DNA of 6,107 nt from Paracoccaceae bacterium. Its GTDB lineage: Bacteria; Pseudomonadota; Alphaproteobacteria; Rhodobacterales; Rhodobacteraceae. The notes below the pieces were generated by a model that had not been told where the DNA came from, made no database searches, and saw only the letters and a list, made by a program, of their open reading frames with translations. Shown here piece after piece: positions 6,045 to 6,107 of this stretch (positions are counted from its first letter, which is position 1; the number at the start of each line of letters is the position of its first letter). The stretch lies in the NCBI GenBank assembly GCA_003561595.1, contig PWWF01000224.1, positions 1 through 6,107 on the forward strand, read 5' to 3'. Position numbers and translations under genes: made by a program.

Positions 6045-6107
6045 ATGACCCTTGTCTTTCCGCTGCCGCATCACCTGGCCGATCAGGAGCCGCTGCCTGC
6101 CAGTGGC
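6045..6107 (+). CDS. Possible start of a rightward gene (N-terminal 21 codons), unidentified
   Basis: From ATG 6045 the frame is open to the window edge and reads MTLVFPLPHHLADQEPLPAS then G. AGGA lies only 2 nt before the ATG, closer than ideal. A second frame from ATG 6029 is also open to the edge, so the frame is not certain. Placement directly after a putative LexA operator suggests a DNA-damage-induced gene, but 21 residues are too few to identify a family and I do not name one. Confidence 0.35.
   Translation, partial: MTLVFPLPHHLADQEPLPASG

Overview
This 6.1 kb window is GC-rich chromosomal DNA. Its codon use and the look of its proteins suggest an alphaproteobacterium, most likely of the Rhodobacterales. 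Supporting signs are a SerRS with the C-terminal wording [15 protein letters not shown], a small exported protein with a YHPPEILPNGDILIRR-type motif, an I78-type lipoprotein, and a GAAC-N7-GAAC direct repeat of the alphaproteobacterial LexA type. These attributions rest on recalled family knowledge; no database was searched. No phage, transposon, CRISPR, tRNA or rRNA signature is visible.

Layout, left to right. (1) 1-147, minus strand: the 5' end of a Pro/Arg-rich protein that runs off the left edge, with a good ribosome binding site, 80 bp downstream of serS. (2) 228-1520, minus: complete serS (seryl-tRNA synthetase). (3) 1521-1696: divergent control region with a plausible sigma-70 promoter facing right. 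(4) 1697-3352, plus: a Ppx/GppA-family phosphatase (polyphosphate or pppGpp hydrolysis) with a Ser/Gly-rich tail. (5) 3259-3648, minus: a small secreted protein with an acidic tail; its 3' end overlaps the Ppx/GppA 3' end by 94 bp, antisense. (6) 3649-3799: a GC-rich spacer with two hairpins, probably a transcription end for the genes to its right. (7) 3800-4501 and 4523-5563, minus: a HAD-family phosphatase immediately downstream of a Tas-like aldo/keto reductase, a likely two-gene operon. (8) 5637-5918, minus: an I78-family peptidase-inhibitor lipoprotein. (9) 5919-6044: a divergent intergenic region holding the putative LexA box. (10) From about 6045, plus: a possible gene start running off the right edge.

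Functionally this is ordinary housekeeping and accessory chromosome: translation (SerRS), phosphate/stringent metabolism (Ppx/GppA), redox and phosphoester chemistry (AKR plus HAD), and two small envelope proteins. I found no convincing sign of a new multi-gene system. The points most worth checking are the SOS-type operator at the right edge, the antisense overlap of two low-complexity C-termini, and the small exported protein of unknown function.
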